A stretch of 64,000 bases of DNA. It comes from JBCDGH01 sp038751365 (GTDB lineage: Bacteria > Patescibacteriota > JACMRA01). The translations under genes and the position numbers were made by a program. The stretch spans positions 8,952 to 72,951 of the forward strand of contig JBCDGH010000001.1 in the NCBI GenBank assembly GCA_038751365.1, in the 5' to 3' direction. Every line of letters begins with the position of its first letter. Position 1 is the stretch's first letter. Positions 24,321 to 33,072 of the stretch are shown piece after piece. The notes under the pieces are model-generated. The model was not told the origin of the DNA. It did no database searches and worked only from the letters and a program-made list of their open reading frames with translations.

Positions 24321-27017
24321 ATGTTCAAATATCAGGCTAGTAGTAAATTTATAAGAGACAAGGTTGCCTTTTTGCAAGAGAGCGTTCCTAAACCAGTTAG
24401 CTCAGGAGTGCAAAAACCCGGTGAGTCGAGCTCTATAGCTCTTAGGAAAAAGCTAGAAGCTCAAAGATCACAGCTCAAAAATGAAGTTCAAACTAACTCA
24501 AAATCCATTAGAGAAGAACAAATACCAAGTCAGTACCAAGTCGTTGACCAAACTCCAGAATCTGGTATTCAGCCTAATATTGAAGCTGTAAGCTCCACTG
24601 AGCAACTAAATCAAACGATAAAAGCACAAATACAGTCTCTCAATAAAAGCCTAGAAGCTACTGATAATAATGTCCGAGCTAAGGTTTTTGAACAGGTACA
24701 GCAGCAAATAGCTAATCTACAGAGTGGAGGTATAGAGGAACAAAAAATAACTGAAGCGATTACAGAGGAAAAGAAAAAAAATAAAGAAAAAGGTCTAGGT
24801 TTTTTGAAAGGGTTGAAAGATAAGGCTAGCGGTTTATGGAGTAAATTACTTCCTAAATTGCCACTTACTCCTAATCAGGTTAAAGTTTTAGGGTTGGCAA
24901 CAACCGCTGCTGGACTGGGATTATTGGCAGTTTATGGCTCTCCCCTTTTAGCAATACATTTAACAGGAAGCACTATGGCAGCAGGTACTTTAGGTTCTTA
25001 TACTCTTGGTGGTCTAGGAACTGGATTCTTAGGCACCTCAGCAGCAAGTTTAGCTGCAGTCCCATATGCTTCAGCATTTGCCACAGGTGTAGGAGCTGCT
25101 ACTACAACCGTTGGTGGTATAGTTGCTGCCTTTAAAAATAAAATTGCTCTCAAAAATCCAGAAAATAGTTCTCCGGCTTCAGTATCTGTTGAAGAACCTG
25201 TTGCTCAGCCTACTACGATGTCCCAAGCTGTTGCAAACACGCCTTCACCAGTAGAACCAAATACTCCTCCAAGAGTGGTAGTTCCAACTCAGGAACGATA
25301 TCAAGCTCAGTCTAATTTAAGTATTGGTAGAGAGAAACTAAAGCCTAAGAATTTAGAAAAATCAATCAATATTCCTCTTGGGTTTGAATCAAATGATGTT
25401 TTAGAGTCTCTGAATATAAATATTTTACCAGTAGGCGCTAAAATTGCTCTAAATGTAACTGTTGATGGTAAAAATGCTAAAACTAATGCAACAGTAGTAA
25501 AGGGTGTGGATGGTCAAAATATTCTAAAGTTGCCTATAGCAGAAAACGCTTTTGTTAAGATTTCATCCACTAATGCTGATAATAAAGTAGAAACAGGAGT
25601 GGTATCCAAAGGACAAGATTTTGTACTTACTTACGAGGACGGGCAGAAATGGCAAATAACTTTAAATAGCTTCGAAATTCAAGAAAAAGCAAAACCTGTA
25701 AGTGGAGAAGCTAGTGTAGCAATAAACACAGACACGCCTGAATTTAAGGAAATAAACAATCTAGATAAAGTCGAAAAGAGTTTATTCGAATATAAAAGCT
25801 CTCAGGGAGATATTAAAAATCAAGTTGAAGCTATTAATAAATCAATCAAAATACTTAATGATTCAGGTTTAGACACAAAAGACTTGAAAGAAAAGCAGAA
25901 GAATTTAGAGCTCAAGACTCAGCCTTTAAGAGGGCAAGTAATTAAAGACATTGTACCTATAGCTAGTGATCTCAATAAAGCCATTTCTATCAAAGCTGAG
26001 GATAGGACAGAAGTTCAAAAGCAACAAGCCAAACTATACAATGACTTACAACAAGAAGGGTTTATAGTCGGAGGTGGTACCAAACAGAACGATGCTGCAA
26101 TGATAAGTGAGTCTCCAGCTATTATTGAGAAAAAAGTAGTAGAGCCTGAATCAAAAGAGGTTACAGAAAGTTCAGTAGAGCAGAAAGAGTCGGGAACACC
26201 TAATGTCAAACAAACAATACAGAACTTCGAACTACTTAAAAATACTTTTGAAAATGAGAATGAAGCTCTGAGTAAAATGGTAGATGATACTATCGAATCT
26301 CTGGATGAATTAGCCAAACAGCAAGATCCCAAAACTAGCACTAACGAAATTCTAGGTTTACCTGAGACGGATGGTATTGCTAAGAGAGAAGATCTAGTGA
26401 GAGCAAGCCTACTATTTGGAGATATAGCTGAAAGTAAAGTACAGGACCCTGAATTAAAATTTCTCACTCAAACTAGTCAATCTTTTGAGGAAGGTGTAAA
26501 AAGTAACCCTTCAACTAAGATTTTAATTGGTTATAGAGGGGCTGGCTATGACAACTTACATAGACTAGTAGAGAACTTATCTCAGGCTAAGCTATTTATG
26601 AAAATAAAAGACACAAATGATAAAATTACTGAATTAAATAAAAATAAGGAATTAGGTAAAGACATTGGTCGCGATCAACTACTAGAAATAAGCTTAGATA
26701 TTCTTAGTGGTGATCCTGTGGATATATCTAGTGATATTATTCAGATGCTTGTGGAGAAAAAGCCGTCTCTAGTAAGCTTTTTGACAAAGCAAAACCTTGA
26801 AGATTTGTATAATAATAAATCTAATTTATACTCATATGAAAGAGATGAGCTGTTAAAGCTCCCTGAGTATATCTCTAAACTGCTTCAGAATGAGAGTTTT
26901 GATGAAATACCTGATCCTGACCAAAGCCCTACAAAGAACACAGAAAAATCAAAAGTCACTAACTTAGAAGAATTTAAAAAGAAAAAAGAAATAAAAGAAC
27001 CTATCCAAGCAGCTTAG
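24321..27017 (+). CDS. Large unknown membrane-associated protein, cluster gene 3
   Basis: 898 residues. In order: coiled coil (about 30-160); a basic stretch (EEKKKNKEKGLGFLKGLK); a Gly/Ala/Leu-rich hydrophobic region (about 188-275) that could make two or three membrane passes; a P/T-rich linker; a predicted beta domain (about 345-460); long helical segments to the end, finishing EFKKKKEIKEPIQAA. No family recognised. It lies 74 bp after gene 2. The shape (hydrophobic hairpin between large soluble parts) would fit a membrane scaffold, but that is a guess. Confidence 0.6.
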   Translation: MFKYQASSKFIRDKVAFLQESVPKPVSSGVQKPGESSSIALRKKLEAQRSQLKNEVQTNSKSIREEQIPSQYQVVDQTPESGIQPNIEAVSSTEQLNQTIKAQIQSLNKSLEATDNNVRAKVFEQVQQQIANLQSGGIEEQKITEAITEEKKKNKEKGLGFLKGLKDKASGLWSKLLPKLPLTPNQVKVLGLATTAAGLGLLAVYGSPLLAIHLTGSTMAAGTLGSYTLGGLGTGFLGTSAASLAAVPYASAFATGVGAATTTVGGIVAAFKNKIALKNPENSSPASVSVEEPVAQPTTMSQAVANTPSPVEPNTPPRVVVPTQERYQAQSNLSIGREKLKPKNLEKSINIPLGFESNDVLESLNINILPVGAKIALNVTVDGKNAKTNATVVKGVDGQNILKLPIAENAFVKISSTNADNKVETGVVSKGQDFVLTYEDGQKWQITLNSFEIQEKAKPVSGEASVAINTDTPEFKEINNLDKVEKSLFEYKSSQGDIKNQVEAINKSIKILNDSGLDTKDLKEKQKNLELKTQPLRGQVIKDIVPIASDLNKAISIKAEDRTEVQKQQAKLYNDLQQEGFIVGGGTKQNDAAMISESPAIIEKKVVEPESKEVTESSVEQKESGTPNVKQTIQNFELLKNTFENENEALSKMVDDTIESLDELAKQQDPKTSTNEILGLPETDGIAKREDLVRASLLFGDIAESKVQDPELKFLTQTSQSFEEGVKSNPSTKILIGYRGAGYDNLHRLVENLSQAKLFMKIKDTNDKITELNKNKELGKDIGRDQLLEISLDILSGDPVDISSDIIQMLVEKKPSLVSFLTKQNLEDLYNNKSNLYSYERDELLKLPEYISKLLQNESFDEIPDPDQSPTKNTEKSKVTNLEEFKKKKEIKEPIQAA

Positions 27018-27270
27018 TAAGTCGATAAATCTGGTAAGCGTCAAATTTTAGTGTAAAATTATATCGTAAATTAGTCTAACCTCTCCCTATAAGATATCCT
27101 AAACAATTTAACTTCATTTATATGAGTTGAGCGCAGATTATTGACCAACTATAAAATTTATGCTTTTTTTAGTCATTGCAGCGTTTCGTTGCAAGTAGAT
27201 TTACAGATCAATCTAGAGAGATTATCAAGGACAATCAGATGATAATAATTACCAAGAATGGATTACTGCA

Positions 27271-28398
27271 TTGGAAATTTTAGAAAACGGAGATAGTAAA
27301 AAGTTTCTAGAAGTTTCAAAAAGAATGCTCGATTTAACAAATCAATTCGACATTTCATTTTTTGAAGCTATAAATAAAGGCTTAACTGATTCCGATTCAC
27401 TTAATAGGTGGATATTTTCGCTTGATCCAAGTTATAATAATTTGGTAATATGGTTTGCTCCAGTAATGCTCAATAATTCGATTAAATATGTTTGGATGGT
27501 TGGTAAATTTGATAGAGAAGTGCTTACTGTACGTAAAATGATAGATAACGCTTATCCAAAATTTAAATATAGTAGCTTACTTAGCTGCCCTGTTTTACCT
27601 CCATATCTAGGATATGTATCTACTATTGCAACCTCAACTTGGCAAGAAACATTAGATACAACAGGATCTGGAGAAGATTTTGCGATATTTCAAGTTTCTT
27701 ACAACGGTGCAGACGATAGAAAAGATATAGACCAACTTATGGTTTTGAATTCTAAGTACTTAGTTTCATCAATTCTTGACACAGAAACAGCATTAACAAA
27801 AGTTTGTGATGAAAGCACGTTAGACTACATAAAGACAAGCGTGTTTCCAAGACTTAACTTGTTAACTAAACTGCATACTGAACTTCATAACATTGCTCAC
27901 TTTTGTGGAGATTGGATTTTTGACGAAACAAAGGATATTCACGAATACGAGGCAATAGAGGAGTACAGAGCTTGCTTAGGTGCCATTTTTTTATCGAAAT
28001 ATACTAGTCTAGATAAAGATACTCGTATTGCATTCGCAGTTCTTGTTGTAATAACTCGCATTTTTAAATATGGACTAGAAGGTATAAACAATACCGAGAA
28101 AACTAGACAAGTAATTCGAGAAATTACTGTAGCTATTTTCTTTTTGGAAGACTTATTGCTGAGTAAATCAATTGAGATAACTTTGCAAGGTAAAGGTGAG
28201 GTTCGTTTTAGTATAAACTTAGAACTACTATTGGATAGTATAGACCAATCACTGAACAAAATATGCAAATATGAAAGTGAAAACAAGGCTATAGGAAAAT
28301 CGGCGCTGGTACGTTTTGCAGTTAATGAGTACTCTCGAGTTTATCCAAACAAACAGCTATCCGAAAAAGCTTATAGTTTGTACAAAAAAATTTCTTGA
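27271..28398 (+). CDS. Unknown protein with HNxxH motif
   Basis: 375 residues from a TTG at 27271; no in-frame ATG or GTG lies between the upstream stop (about 27214) and this codon, and the next ATG is 27324, so the start is uncertain. The middle contains LHTELHNIAHFCGDW and, about 25 residues later, EAIEEYRACLGA. Paired His residues followed by a Glu-rich EExRA motif recall zinc metallopeptidase-like families, but the canonical HExxH is absent (N replaces E). Treat as unknown. It has neighbours of unrelated type on both sides. Confidence 0.55.
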   Translation: MEILENGDSKKFLEVSKRMLDLTNQFDISFFEAINKGLTDSDSLNRWIFSLDPSYNNLVIWFAPVMLNNSIKYVWMVGKFDREVLTVRKMIDNAYPKFKYSSLLSCPVLPPYLGYVSTIATSTWQETLDTTGSGEDFAIFQVSYNGADDRKDIDQLMVLNSKYLVSSILDTETALTKVCDESTLDYIKTSVFPRLNLLTKLHTELHNIAHFCGDWIFDETKDIHEYEAIEEYRACLGAIFLSKYTSLDKDTRIAFAVLVVITRIFKYGLEGINNTEKTRQVIREITVAIFFLEDLLLSKSIEITLQGKGEVRFSINLELLLDSIDQSLNKICKYESENKAIGKSALVRFAVNEYSRVYPNKQLSEKAYSLYKKIS

Positions 28399-28482
28399 CT
28401 ATACTTAAATTAGGTGCTTATATCTAGATTAGAGTAATTTATTTACAGTTACTCTGATAGTATAGAAATAGTAGAGGTTATC

Positions 28483-28629
28483 ATGACAAAGCAAAAAACC
28501 ATTGAGTCTTTAACACCTTTCGCAAAAGAAGTGAAAAGCAAAGACTCAAAGTTCAAGAGTGGTAACTTGTTCACTTCCGCTAACCCGGTAAAAAGTGATG
28601 CACCATTAAATCCAAGTCAGTCAATTTAG
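28483..28629 (+). CDS. 48-residue basic peptide, unknown
   Basis: ATG 28483 to TAG 28627-28629, starting MTKQKTIESLTPFAKEVKSK and ending NPSQSI. AGAGG (28473-28477) is 5 bases before the ATG, a good ribosome-binding site that most genes here lack. A strong terminator follows 33 bp later. It is Lys/Ser-rich with no hydrophobic segment. Presence of both signals supports a real small gene. Confidence 0.5.
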   Translation: MTKQKTIESLTPFAKEVKSKDSKFKSGNLFTSANPVKSDAPLNPSQSI

Positions 28630-28662
28630 TTTCTGAACACTCTCATCTAATCTTAACTATAG

Positions 28663-28698
28663 CCACACTAATTCTTACGAGAATAGTGTGGTTTTTTT
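28663..28698 (+). terminator. Intrinsic terminator
   Basis: CCACACT...AGTGTGG arms extended by ATTCT/AGAAT around a TACG loop, then T7. One of the strongest terminators in the window. Confidence 0.85.
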
Positions 28699-28815
28699 GT
28701 AGATTAAAAAGTTTACTGAAAAAAGTCGATAAGAGCATTGTTTTAGATTTTGCATTATAGATATGACGCTTCTCTTAAATTTGCAAACAAAATAAATTCA
28801 ATTCAAAACCTAAAT

Positions 28816-29583
28816 ATGAGTATAATTAGAGCTCAAAACTTGAATCGAAGTTTTAGTATTAAAGTTAAAGGTCAGAAGGATAAATTAAGTATTCAAGCTC
28901 TTGATAAAATCAACTTAGTAGTTACTAAGCCTACCATATTAACAATAGTTGGTGCAAACGGTGCAGGTAAAACAACTTTAATTAAGTTAATGCTTGGCTT
29001 AATAAAGCCTACATCTGGTAAAATATTAGTATTTGATCAACTTCCTGAAAAAAGAAACCAAGCTTATCTAAAAAATATAGGCTTTGTCTCAGGCCAAAAG
29101 AGAATTCTGAATCAAGACCTTACCCCGTTTGATTCTATATATGTTAGTTCATTATTTTATGATATCAGTTCAGACGAAATCATTAAAAATTTCGACTATT
29201 TTTGCGATGTTTTTAGCGTTCAACACAGAAAAAATGTTCCGGTAAGGAAGCTATCACTCGGTGAAACAATAAAATTTGAAATTATTGCTTCTATAATACA
29301 TAAACCTAAAATTTTGTTTCTCGACGAACCTACAATTGGGCTAGATTTTGAAGCCCAGGAGTCAATAATAGAGATTCTGAAAACTTATCACGAACAGAAC
29401 CAAAGTACGATCGTTTTAACTTCACACTACATAAAAGACATAAAGTCTCTTTCCAAAGAGTTGCTTATTTTAGAAAAAGGTAATTCTATATACTCTGGTA
29501 GTTACTTAAACTTTTTAAACTCTAATAACAGTAACAGTGAATTTATCAAGAAATTCAAAAGTGAACTGAATAAATATGACTGA
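28816..29583 (+). CDS. ABC transporter ATP-binding protein
   Basis: 255 residues from ATG 28816 (MSIIRAQNLNRSF); an upstream TTG at 28750 is less likely. Walker A GANGAGKTT, Q-loop region FVSGQKR, signature LSLGET (a variant of LSGGQ), Walker B ILFLDEPT, and the switch His in TSHY. It resembles the ABC-2 export class. It overlaps the permease gene by 8 bp, so the two form one transporter. Confidence 0.88.
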   Translation: MSIIRAQNLNRSFSIKVKGQKDKLSIQALDKINLVVTKPTILTIVGANGAGKTTLIKLMLGLIKPTSGKILVFDQLPEKRNQAYLKNIGFVSGQKRILNQDLTPFDSIYVSSLFYDISSDEIIKNFDYFCDVFSVQHRKNVPVRKLSLGETIKFEIIASIIHKPKILFLDEPTIGLDFEAQESIIEILKTYHEQNQSTIVLTSHYIKDIKSLSKELLILEKGNSIYSGSYLNFLNSNNSNSEFIKKFKSELNKYD

Positions 29584-30394
29584 AATAATTAAATATGAGC
29601 GGATATTAGGCAAGACCCTATATAAGTGGTTTGCACTGTTATACTTACACTTTAAATCTTTTGCTAACTATAGGGTTAATATAGTTTCATATTTGTTTAG
29701 CCAGTTTTTAACTATAGCAGGAACACTGATCATTTGGTACTACAGCATAAGTAACGGTGTTGAAAGTATAGAATTTAAAGAGATAGTCAGTTATTATCTT
29801 ATCGGTCAAATATTTTTAATAAAAATTACTCCACAGTGGTCTATCTCTGAAGATATACAGTATGGAAACTTTTCTAATAAGCTTCTTAAACCAGAAAGTG
29901 TATGGATAAGTTACATAGTAGAAGACCTAGGTGTTAACCTATTTACTAACTTCATTAAAATTATACTATCAGTTGCAGTGGCGTTAATATTTTTTAGCTA
30001 TATAGTATTACCTTCAAATCCGTTAACTTATTTGTTGTTTTTAGTTTCGATTTTGTTAGCCTTTATAATTTCTATATTAATCAACTTTATTTTTAGTTTT
30101 ATTACTTTTTATGTAGTTAACTCTCATGGAATTTTGGAGTTACTTGGTCAGGCTCAAAGATTTTTTTCTGGATGGCTCTTTCCGTTAGATATAATTTCAC
30201 TTACAAGAATATTTACATTTTTACCTTTTGCATTTACATACTATTATCCAGTACAGATCTTCTTAGAAAGACAGACAATTGAACAATCGGTTCAGAATTT
30301 AGGTTTTGGATTTTTGAGTATTTTTATTTTGTTTTTTGTATGTCACTCAATTTATCACAATGGGTTAAAACAATATGAAAGTATAGGACTTTAA
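29576..30394 (+). CDS. ABC-2 type transporter permease
   Basis: 272 residues, six hydrophobic segments. The layout and the segment FKSFANYRVNIVSYLFSQF with a later QYGNFSNKLLKP match the PF06182-like ABC-2 permeases that pair with such ATPases. Substrate unknown; the family often exports drugs, lipids or polysaccharide precursors. The following glycosyltransferase has its own promoter, so a shared role is only suggested. Confidence 0.82.
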   Translation: MTEIIKYERILGKTLYKWFALLYLHFKSFANYRVNIVSYLFSQFLTIAGTLIIWYYSISNGVESIEFKEIVSYYLIGQIFLIKITPQWSISEDIQYGNFSNKLLKPESVWISYIVEDLGVNLFTNFIKIILSVAVALIFFSYIVLPSNPLTYLLFLVSILLAFIISILINFIFSFITFYVVNSHGILELLGQAQRFFSGWLFPLDIISLTRIFTFLPFAFTYYYPVQIFLERQTIEQSVQNLGFGFLSIFILFFVCHSIYHNGLKQYESIGL

Positions 30395-30414
30395 AACTAG
30401 AAGGTAAAAGATTA

Positions 30415-30443
30415 TTGACCCCTAGGGAATGTTATGCTATGTT
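30415..30443 (+). promoter_or_regulatory. Promoter of the frameshifted glycosyltransferase gene
   Basis: TTGACC 30415-30420, 17-bp spacer, TATGTT 30438-30443. It directs transcription into the GTG at 30471/30474, supporting that upstream frame as the true start. Confidence 0.55.
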
Positions 30444-30470
30444 TAGCGTGCAATTTACAGGTAAATATAA

Positions 30471-31723
30471 GTGGTGAATAACAAGCCTCAAGAAGCTATC
30501 TCTGAGTTTGAACTAAATTTTCAGCTTGAGTCTACTCTTTACTTGAATAATTTGAAAAAAGTAAAGAGAACTTTGATGAATTGGCAGTTAAACTCTTTAA
30601 TGAGTACTGTTGTACTAAAAAACGTTCTAAGCCAAAGAATGAAGTTTATGTTCTGATAAGTGCAGCTTCTCACGAAGAAGGAGAAAATATTGGAAGAACA
30701 TTAAAATTACTTGAGGAGCAAAATATAAACCAAGATGAATATTTGATAGTTGTATTTTGTAACAAGCCATTCAACGCTATAGACATTACGACTAGCTATA
30801 TTGATCAAAAAATTTGTAACCTGATTAACATTGGTCATAGTTGGAGTAAAGAAGAGTTACCAATGGTAAACATGGGAAGGGTAAAAAAAGTAAACGCCGA
30901 CTTTGCTATGCTGCTAGCTGCATCTCATAACGCCTTAGATCCAATTTTTATTAGCCTGGATGCGGACATTATAAATTGCTCTAAGTCACTGGTTGAGACT
31001 TACACTAGAATGTTTAGATCAAATGATCAACCTTTCTCAATTTTAGGTAAAGTTGATTGGGATAAGTATGAAATTAACGATCTCTTTAGGGTTGGTATTA
31101 GAATATTTCAGTACATTGATGCTTTCGATAGACACGCAGGCAGCACCAGCAATAATCTCTTAGCAAAGTTTCCGCGTGTAATTGAGTCCAATGGGTGTAA
31201 TTTTGCATTTAAAGGTTCAGTATATTGCAAAGTAAACGGCTTTGACCCCAAACAAGATTTACAAAATTGTATAGTCGGTTGTGAAGCTGATTTTGGTTAT
31301 CGTTTACAAGATATATACCACCCTTATCAAGCTATGAAATATGGAGGTAAAGGAACTTATGTCGTAACATCAAGTCGCAGAGGTGTAATTACATTCAATA
31401 ATGGGCTTGCTCCACATGAAATGTGGCGTTCTTGGGGAAAGCTTGGTAGTGAAGGTCGAAAATTAGAAATTTTAAAACCTTTCAAGGCAAGCCAAGATCC
31501 TGTTCGATTTCAACTAGAATCAGAGAGGATCTTCAATAGAACAATTTCATCCAATTTTGGTGAAAACTGTCTGACAGGTTCACAAAAAGAAATTTACTCT
31601 GAATTAGTGAAAAAACTAGCTTTGTTAATGGGGTTCAAGGTAGAAACAAAATCTTCATATGTAACAATAGTTAATGTGGATAAGATTCTACAGAGACTTA
31701 ATGAGTTATTAATTAGAGAATAA
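30471..31723 (+). CDS. GT-A (family 2-like) glycosyltransferase, -1 frameshift at A6
   Basis: The catalytic part (frame from 30551, open to 31723) has VYVLISAASHEEGENIGRTL, the DxD-type FISLDADI, an acceptor segment ESNGCNFAFKG and CEADFGYRLQDI. It lacks an ATG or GTG before the conserved core. A frame starting at GTG 30471 encodes MVNNKPQEAISEFEL... and runs into the run AAAAAA (30555-30560); a -1 shift there joins it smoothly to ...SKENFDELAVKLFNEY in the catalytic frame. Without a shift, the first frame stops at 30656. It may be programmed slippage, a sequencing or assembly error, or a recent mutation. A soluble cytoplasmic enzyme is expected. Confidence 0.7.
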
Positions 31724-31753
31724 TTTTCTAATTAACCATATTTGTAAATTTAC

Positions 31754-31783
31754 AGCCTTTGTATCAATATGGGGGCTTTTTTT
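31754..31783 (+). terminator. Intrinsic terminator
   Basis: AGCCTTTGT pairs with ATGGGGGCT (several G-T pairs) over a 6-base loop, then T7. Ends the glycosyltransferase transcript. Confidence 0.6.
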
Positions 31784-32068
31784 ATGTTTGGTTGTGACTA
31801 ATGCTTTCTATACTCAAGTGAAGCTATTGACTTTTTAACCCAATGGAACTCCCCGTACGTAAGTGCAGGGGTTGTCTATTTAAATTAAATAATCTTAACC
31901 ATGAACACAATTATTCTAGCTTTAACCTACGGATTTGTACATTACAAAAGTAATTCATCTACCTATTCCAGACTTACTTTCAACAGCTGGTTGATTGTCA
32001 TAATCTTTTTTTGTGCAAGATCGAAATTATTGAAGTTTATTTTTTATCTTATCTCGCATCTGTGTTAC
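31784..32068. other. Intergenic region with a GNRA-type hairpin
   Basis: No convincing gene. TTGACT near 31828 is followed by a hairpin: CCCC (31851-31854) pairs with GGGG (31868-31871), closing inward on a C-GTAA-G tetraloop. A 70-residue frame from 31901 overlaps the mutM end, has poor composition and is not accepted as a gene. Confidence 0.3.
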
Positions 32069-32977
32069 TTATTTCTGACAGACTTTGCAATATACAGTTG
32101 TTCTGCCTGCTAGCTGTATTTTCTCTAAAATAGTACCACAAACAAAACATTTCTCTCCTCCTCTACCGTACACCTTATGCTCATGAGCATAGTTACCTCT
32201 GCTACCGTCCGCTAGCAAGTAATTGGCTACTGAAGAACCGCCTAGCTGAACTGCTAAGGGTAAGATACGCTTGATAGCATTATACAAGGATTCTATCTCA
32301 GCTTTTTTTAGTGATTTTATAGTTCTCATAGGGCGTACGCCAGCTTCAAAACAAACCTCGTCAGCATAAATATTTCCTAGTCCTACAACTGCTTTTTGGT
32401 CTAAAAAGACTTTCTTCAATACTCCAGTGCGTAGTTTAAGTTGAGTTCTAAAACTTTCTAAACTAAAATCTTCGTCTAAAGGTTCTAAACCAAGAGTCTT
32501 GAAATGCTCAGCTTTGTCCATGTCTACTTGAGACGGATAGTATAATAAATAACCAAATTGCCTAACATCGTTATAAAACAAAGTACCATTATCGAGCTTC
32601 AGAATAACATAACTATGTTTATTCGGTAGTTTGCTTTCACTATCTTTGATTGGGTGACCTCCCCAAATAGGTTTTTTGCCACTAGAATCATGATCTCCTT
32701 GAAAAACTAGCTGACCAGTCATTTTCAAATGTACAAGTAGTAAACCATTATTATCTAAATGAAATATTAGGTTCTTTGCTCTTCTGGTAATATTAGTTAT
32801 TTTGGAGTCTGTTAAACCTTCGATAAATTCCTGTGTCTTTACTTTTGATGATTTTCTGGCTGTACCTGAGGATGAAACTAGTTTAGGGAGCAAAACTTCT
32901 ACATTCTTAATAGTCTGTCCTGTTACATAGGGTAACAAACTTCGTCTTAAACTTTCTACTTCAGGTAGCTCTGGCAT
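32069..32977 (-). CDS. mutM: Formamidopyrimidine-DNA glycosylase
   Basis: 302 residues from ATG 32977 (MPELPEVES); a longer frame to 33052 is rejected because the catalytic Pro2 and Glu3 must be N-terminal. LLVHLKMTGQLVF holds the conserved Lys, the H2TH region has VGLGNIYADEVCFEAGV, and the C-terminal zinc finger reads CFVCGTIL...TVYCKVCQK with four Cys. It removes oxidised purines and nicks the strand. A promoter (TTGACT 33008-33013, CAAATA 32985-32990) sits 7 bases before the ATG. It is divergent from the ValRS fragment gene. Confidence 0.93.
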   Translation of the reverse strand: MPELPEVESLRRSLLPYVTGQTIKNVEVLLPKLVSSSGTARKSSKVKTQEFIEGLTDSKITNITRRAKNLIFHLDNNGLLLVHLKMTGQLVFQGDHDSSGKKPIWGGHPIKDSESKLPNKHSYVILKLDNGTLFYNDVRQFGYLLYYPSQVDMDKAEHFKTLGLEPLDEDFSLESFRTQLKLRTGVLKKVFLDQKAVVGLGNIYADEVCFEAGVRPMRTIKSLKKAEIESLYNAIKRILPLAVQLGGSSVANYLLADGSRGNYAHEHKVYGRGGEKCFVCGTILEKIQLAGRTTVYCKVCQK

Positions 32978-33037
32978 ATAATTATATTTGCTATAAGATA
33001 TGATCATAGTCAAATAAAGATAGTAAATATGTACAAA

Positions 33038-33066
33038 TTGACTACTATTCAAGATTGCGTTTTTAG
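33038..33066 (+). promoter_or_regulatory. Promoter of the stand-alone ValRS C-terminal gene
   Basis: TTGACT 33038-33043, 17-bp spacer, TTTTAG 33061-33066 (weak), 6 bases to the ATG at 33073: the same leaderless spacing as dnaE and gyrB. Confidence 0.4.
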
Positions 33067-33072
33067 ATATAT

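Noticed and set aside
26015..26467. 150-residue minus-strand frame in cluster gene 3
   Set aside because: Antisense of a coding region with biased composition; no promoter.
31901..32113. 70-residue open frame before and over the mutM end
   Set aside because: Low-complexity hydrophobic composition, overlaps a certain gene on the other strand, no ribosome-binding site or promoter of the kind seen here.
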